This document shows, one piece after another, positions 60,489 through 64,000 of a stretch of DNA of 64,000 bases. This stretch comes from Clostridiales bacterium (lineage in GTDB: Bacteria; Bacillota; Clostridia; Christensenellales; Pumilibacteraceae). The stretch covers positions 1 to 64,000 of the forward strand of contig JAISMM010000012.1 in assembly GCA_031276725.1 (NCBI GenBank). The letters run 5' to 3'. Positions within the stretch are counted from its first letter, which is position 1. Each line of letters starts with the position of its first letter. The translations under genes and the position numbers were made by a program. Below the pieces are notes generated by a model. The model saw only the letters and a program-made list of their open reading frames with translations, made no database searches and was not told the DNA's origin.

Positions 60489-62207
60489 CTATTTGATCGT
60501 GATTTTGTTGAGCGACTCCGAAAGCCTTGAACGCTCCTCGTCGCTTTTGGATTGAAGATAATCGTTAAAAAGGGCGGCCGCGCCGCTGACGGCTCTTCTT
60601 TGGGCGACCGCAACGACCGTCCTTGCGGCCGAAACCGTTCCGACCGTTCTGACCGACGCGGACGCGGACTCTTGCGACGCCCTTACCGACGCGGCCTTGA
60701 CGGACGCCGATTTTTGCGAGGCCGCCTTGACGGACGCGGACGCGGATTTTGCCGTCGCGGACGTTCTTTTTGACGACGACTTTTTTGTCGTCGAGGATTT
60801 TACCGTTACCGACGACTTTTTTGTATAGGTTCTTTTTTTTGCCGTCGAGGTCTTTTTCGACGAGGCCGACGACGTTTGCAAAGCCGCCTTTGCCGCCGTC
60901 ATAGCGGCGTTCGCCCGCAGGATGACCGAGCGCACGGCGGGCGGCATATCGGCGGACGGCGGCGCCGCGGCCGTTACGATACGCGGCTTTTGCGTCGCGT
61001 CGGCGCGGCGGCGGATAAAGCCGTCTAAAAACGACTCGTCGGCGCCGTTCCGCGGCGGTCTTTCGGCGTACCCGTGCGCCGTTCGTTCCGTAACGGTATC
61101 CGTTCGCGAGGCGTACGACGCCTCCCGCCTTACGGCGCTTTCCGCTTGCGCTGAGAACAATACGGATTCGTTATCGATATTATCCGCTTGCGCGGAAAAC
61201 GACGCCGCCCTCTTTATGCTACTTTCCGCTTGCGCGGAAAACGACGCCGATTCGTTATCGGCCGCCGCCATACCGGACTTTGCGGAGCCCGCAAAAGCTC
61301 CGTCGGTTTCGGCAAAACTAAAATCGTCGCGCCCGCCGACCGCGTTTTCGACGCCGTCCGTCGGGGTATTAGCCGCCGCCGCGTCAAAACCTGCCGCCCC
61401 TATGCCGCCGCCGACCGCCTCGACAATGTCGAAATGCTCGGGGCGCACGCCGCCGTCGGCCGCGTCGGCAAAATCCAGATCGTCCGTCCAGGCGTTGTCG
61501 GCGACGGGCTCGGCAAAATCGAGATCCTCCGTCCACATATCCTCGGCGATCGGGCCCGCTATATCGATGCCGCCGCCGTAAACGGCCTTACGGGCCGCTT
61601 CCTCGATTCCGTCCAGCTTGCCGTCCAAATTTTCCTCGTCCAAATCGGCGGTAAAGGTGTCGAGCGAGTAGCCGTCCCGAGCCTCGGGCGCGTCGGTGTA
61701 CATACGCCTTGCGCGCCCCAAGGAGTCGAACCTGCCCGGACGCGCTTCCCTCGCCGCGCCGCCGGCTTTCTTGACCGTTCTTACCGGCCTTATTACGGCG
61801 AACGCAAGAGCGGTTCCGCCCGCGAACGCCGTCGCGAAAATTCCTCCCGCCCCGCGGCAGTATTCTATGACCGGCATAAGGGAGGGAATTTTGAACGCCG
61901 CCCCGAACAACTCCACCGCCGCCGCGTCGCCGTCCGCCTTTACGGACGCGTAGCTTTGCGGAAACGCGTTGAACACGATAAGCAGCGACATAACGGTAAG
62001 CGCCGCCAAAACCGCAAAGTCCGCAACCGCCAAAAGAACGCCGCCCGCGCCTCTTCGGAACGGCCCGCGCAAAATATACGCAAAACCGAGCGCCGCGAAC
62101 GCCGCCCCAAAAAAAGCCGCCGCCGCAAAATACGCAAGCGCGGCCCCTTCCGTTCCGTAATCGGGCAGACCGAACCCGCCCGCGATTATATCAATCCCGC
62201 CGTACAC
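60489..62207 (-). CDS. Membrane protein with repeated acidic middle and histone-like basic tail
   Basis: 572 residues from the GTG at 62207; a frame from GTG 62222 would overlap the -10 box. Three or four transmembrane helices in the first 150 residues. A long acidic region contains tandem motifs of the type AEDMWTEDLDFAEP and SFSAQAES. Residues about 445-530 are Lys/Ser/Thr/Ala-rich (KKTSTAKKRTYTKKSS, SATAKSASASVKAAS), like histone H1-type tails. No family recognised; it may tether nucleic acid or another polyanion to the membrane. Confidence 0.65.
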   Translation of the reverse strand: MYGGIDIIAGGFGLPDYGTEGAALAYFAAAAFFGAAFAALGFAYILRGPFRRGAGGVLLAVADFAVLAALTVMSLLIVFNAFPQSYASVKADGDAAAVELFGAAFKIPSLMPVIEYCRGAGGIFATAFAGGTALAFAVIRPVRTVKKAGGAAREARPGRFDSLGRARRMYTDAPEARDGYSLDTFTADLDEENLDGKLDGIEEAARKAVYGGGIDIAGPIAEDMWTEDLDFAEPVADNAWTDDLDFADAADGGVRPEHFDIVEAVGGGIGAAGFDAAAANTPTDGVENAVGGRDDFSFAETDGAFAGSAKSGMAAADNESASFSAQAESSIKRAASFSAQADNIDNESVLFSAQAESAVRREASYASRTDTVTERTAHGYAERPPRNGADESFLDGFIRRRADATQKPRIVTAAAPPSADMPPAVRSVILRANAAMTAAKAALQTSSASSKKTSTAKKRTYTKKSSVTVKSSTTKKSSSKRTSATAKSASASVKAASQKSASVKAASVRASQESASASVRTVGTVSAARTVVAVAQRRAVSGAAALFNDYLQSKSDEERSRLSESLNKITIK

Positions 62208-62213
62208 GTTCCT

Positions 62214-62243
62214 ATTATACACCTTGTTTGCCGCTTATGTCAA
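62214..62243 (-). promoter_or_regulatory. Consensus sigma-A promoter adjoining a GTG start
   Basis: TTGACA (62243-62238), 18-nt spacer, TATAAT (62219-62214) on minus. The likely start point coincides with GTG at 62207. Confidence 0.85.
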
Positions 62244-62387
62244 GCTAAATAATTAAATATATGATATATCGAAAGATTTCGGGACGCCGACAAAAAACGG
62301 CAAAAAGGATTTCGGAGCGCGCACAAAAATATCGCAAAAAAGAGGCGGCGACGGCCGAATTTGACCGAATTGTTGCGGGCGGCGGTT

Positions 62388-62858
62388 TTATGCGCGCAGG
62401 ACGCAGCCGCAATAGCGGCAAACCTTGTCGGTCGGGCTGTGGGGAGCGCCGCAGGATGGGCATTTGTACTTGCTTACTTCGGTCGAAAGAAGCTCGTCGG
62501 TTTGCATATTGTACTTGAATTTAACAAGATACCCCGCGCTTATTAAAGACCGTATATCGCGCCTTACGGTACCCTTCGACTTGCCGACCGATTTTGCGAT
62601 TTCGGCGACGGAGCTTAGATTGTTGTTCTTTATGACGTTCAAAAGATTGCGTCTGCCGCACAGGAGCGCGAAGAAAACCCAACCGTAGAACGACCCCAAA
62701 AAGCCGACGCCGATAAAGGCGCCGCCCAGGGCGGTGAGCGCCGTAATGCCGAGCGACAGCCCCACGGACAGAAAGACGATTCCCGCGATAAGCATCAGCG
62801 TTACGCCCAGCATAATCCGCAAATACACCTTGATAGTTTTGTCGATATTTTTTTCCAT
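62388..62858 (-). CDS. Membrane protein with winged-helix and zinc ribbon
   Basis: 156 residues from the ATG at 62858 (AAAGGAG upstream). Two hydrophobic helices (about 12-60), a helix-turn-helix of DeoR/winged type (NLSSVAEIAKSVGKSKGTVRRDIRSLISAGYLV, about 77-110), then a C-terminal zinc ribbon CPSCGAPHSPTDKVCRYCG. May be a membrane-bound regulator. Forms an operon with the zinc-ribbon gene upstream. Confidence 0.78.
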   Translation of the reverse strand: MEKNIDKTIKVYLRIMLGVTLMLIAGIVFLSVGLSLGITALTALGGAFIGVGFLGSFYGWVFFALLCGRRNLLNVIKNNNLSSVAEIAKSVGKSKGTVRRDIRSLISAGYLVKFKYNMQTDELLSTEVSKYKCPSCGAPHSPTDKVCRYCGCVLRA

Positions 62859-62889
62859 TATGTGTCTGCTCCTTTTGAAATTGAATTCG

Positions 62890-62925
62890 GCGGGCGGCAA
62901 AGAGTAGCGTTCGGGCGGGCTAACC
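62890..62925. repeat. Left-arm fragment of the MITE-like family
   Basis: GGGCGGCAAAGAGTAGCGTTC matches the 30595-type left arm. The stop of the upstream gene lies in its trailing part (62922-62920). Confidence 0.5.
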
Positions 62926-63369
62926 GTCGCGTTTTCCGTCGCGGCGGCCGCGCTTGTCGGGCTTGTCGTCGGGATCGATAGTCTCGATCTCCTCGACCTC
63001 GACAAAATCGCGGTCGAACACGTCGACGGGAAAATCGTCCTCGGCCTCGCCGTTAAAGGCGTCGAGCTCCCCGAACGGATCGCCCGAAAAAAAGCCGCCC
63101 AAAATGTCGCTTACAAGCTCCGATATGCCGCCGAACAGCGTACCGTTAAAGAGTCCGCCGCCAAAAATATCCCCCACGCCCTTGCGCGGGCGGCCCATAT
63201 GTATTTCGTCGCGGCCGATTTCCTTGACCTCGATATCCCCGTCGGACGCGCGTTCCTTATCGCCGCCGTCCGGCTCCGCTCTGACCGCAAGCGCCTTGAC
63301 CGCGTAACCGCATCTTAGACATTTCGTTTTTCCCGGCGCAATTTCCTCGCCGCAAACGGGACATCTCAT
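62920..63369 (-). CDS. Zinc-ribbon protein with acidic C-terminus
   Basis: 149 residues. Begins MRCPVCGEEIAPGKTKCLRCGY, a zinc ribbon. The middle is Gly/Phe-rich (GDIFGGGLFNGTLFGG), then an acidic stretch and a short basic tail (DKRGRRDGKRDG). Not recognised beyond the ribbon. Likely works with the zinc-ribbon membrane protein encoded 61 nt downstream. Confidence 0.7.
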   Translation of the reverse strand: MRCPVCGEEIAPGKTKCLRCGYAVKALAVRAEPDGGDKERASDGDIEVKEIGRDEIHMGRPRKGVGDIFGGGLFNGTLFGGISELVSDILGGFFSGDPFGELDAFNGEAEDDFPVDVFDRDFVEVEEIETIDPDDKPDKRGRRDGKRDG

Positions 63370-63418
63370 TTACGAAAAACCCTCCGCTAAAAAACTCTTA
63401 ACGAGCTTTCTACGATGA

Positions 63419-63447
63419 ATAATAGCATATTATTTTATGATTGTCAA
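63419..63447 (-). promoter_or_regulatory. Sigma-A promoter of the zinc-ribbon operon
   Basis: TTGACA (63447-63442), 17-nt spacer, TATTAT (63424-63419) on minus. Confidence 0.85.
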
Positions 63448-63498
63448 GAAAAACGTATGAATAGGATAAATAAAGGAGCGGATAAATCGGTAAGGTTA

Positions 63499-64000
63499 TT
63501 AATTATCCGGCGTACTCCACATATACGACAGCCAATATACGCGCGCAAGAAGCCAAGTCCTTACAAAGACGGCGCGAGCAATATAATCGTTCGCGGCGGC
63601 GGCGGCGGAATCGAATTCGCCCGGACGCCAACGCAGATTGTCGCGCGCGGCGGCGGCGGCGTACGACGACAATACCGCGTCGGACAATTCCGTTTCTATA
63701 ACCTCCGCGATAGATTTTGCGACGGCCGTCCAACGCGTTTTTACCGCCGCGACAAAGCCGTCGGTTTGCATCAGCGCGATAAACAACTCGTTTGCGGTAT
63801 AGTCGGAATATTCCGTAACCGAGTCCGCTACATAAAGACCCTCCGGCGACGAATCGCCGCGCGACGCTCCGACTGTAAAATCAAAGTCCCAAGGCGGCCC
63901 GGCGTACAATTTGCCGCCCGGCTTTTTGTACAAAAAGAACGAACTCCAACCGCTGTCGGTATTCTTGAACAGCTCGTGCAGAATATACATATCTACAAAC
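63499..64000 (-). CDS. CotH kinase family protein, C-terminal part only
   Basis: The frame runs off the window edge, so only about 166 C-terminal residues are seen. FVDMYILHELFKNTDSGWSSFFLYKKPGGKLYAGPPWDFDFTVG is the conserved end of the CotH kinase-like domain, with the metal-binding WDFD. CotH phosphorylates spore coat proteins in Bacillus; extracellular relatives are common in Clostridia. The remaining C-terminus is helical with an Ala-rich segment. Confidence 0.88.
   Translation of the reverse strand, partial: FVDMYILHELFKNTDSGWSSFFLYKKPGGKLYAGPPWDFDFTVGASRGDSSPEGLYVADSVTEYSDYTANELFIALMQTDGFVAAVKTRWTAVAKSIAEVIETELSDAVLSSYAAAAARDNLRWRPGEFDSAAAAANDYIARAVFVRTWLLARVYWLSYMWSTPDN

Noticed and set aside
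62388-63005. Extended start of the winged-helix/zinc-ribbon gene
   Set aside because: It reads through the upstream gene out of frame; the ATG at 62858 has a good ribosome-binding site.

Overview
The window reads as chromosome of a spore-forming, anaerobic member of the Firmicutes, most likely Clostridia. Support: a complete S10-spc-alpha ribosomal superoperon in Firmicutes order with the short zinc-binding S14, the sporulation genes spoIIID, yabP, yabQ and a cotH-like gene, CdaA-type c-di-AMP synthesis, rubrerythrin, BMP/Nup-type nucleoside transport, and consensus sigma-A promoters (TTGACA/TATAAT). G+C is moderately high by eye. A finer placement (for example Christensenellales-like) is only a guess. 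No rRNA, tRNA, CRISPR array or complete transposase was seen.

Layout. 1-726: hairpin-rich non-coding repeats. 727-3492: surface lipoprotein with InlB-type repeats. 3829-20676 (minus): rpsJ to rplQ, including secY, adk, map, a KOW protein, infA and rpmJ, driven by a promoter at 20849-20878. Several of its proteins carry unusual low-complexity tails (L5, L24, L16) or an insertion (L17). 21057-23001: DegV and a DUF421 membrane protein. 23266-34795 (minus): an eleven-gene operon headed by a GntR-type regulator. It encodes a BMP-type nucleoside ABC importer, an isochorismatase-like hydrolase, a PfkB kinase, a nucleoside phosphorylase, a BtpA-like TIM barrel, an iron-dependent alcohol dehydrogenase and an orphan TrpA-like TIM barrel. 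35133-39449: spoIIID, small enzymes, an acetylxylan-esterase-like hydrolase, prs and a GlmU-like protein. 39920-43726: lysC, a DUF1015 gene, and cdaA with a strange CdaR-like mini-protein. 44068-51305: two unrecognised genes, a zinc ribbon, a GH78-like enzyme, and flotillin/NfeD with a decayed flotillin copy. 51530-55955: a 38-residue duplicated peptide, tex, a perfect 23-bp tandem array and a DUF4143 ATPase. 56003-64000: yabPQ, a collagen-like lipoprotein, a three-copy repeat block, rubrerythrin, a ROK kinase, a histone-like-tailed membrane protein, zinc-ribbon proteins and the 3' end of a cotH-like gene.

Two themes stand out. First, the 23-34 kb operon looks like a self-contained nucleoside-ribose catabolic route without deoB or deoC. 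It resembles in outline the haloarchaeal route in which ribose-1-phosphate is phosphorylated and finally split, with an alcohol dehydrogenase reducing the two-carbon aldehyde. This assignment is inference. Second, the intergenic DNA is full of short MITE-like elements with terminal inverted repeats. They sit flush against gene 3' ends, even inside the ribosomal operon, and often supply the stop codon. Other points are G9 tracts upstream of both surface-lipoprotein genes (possible phase variation), three genes whose promoter geometry predicts leaderless mRNAs, and two sigma-E-like promoters (spoIIID, yabP) with identical spacing.
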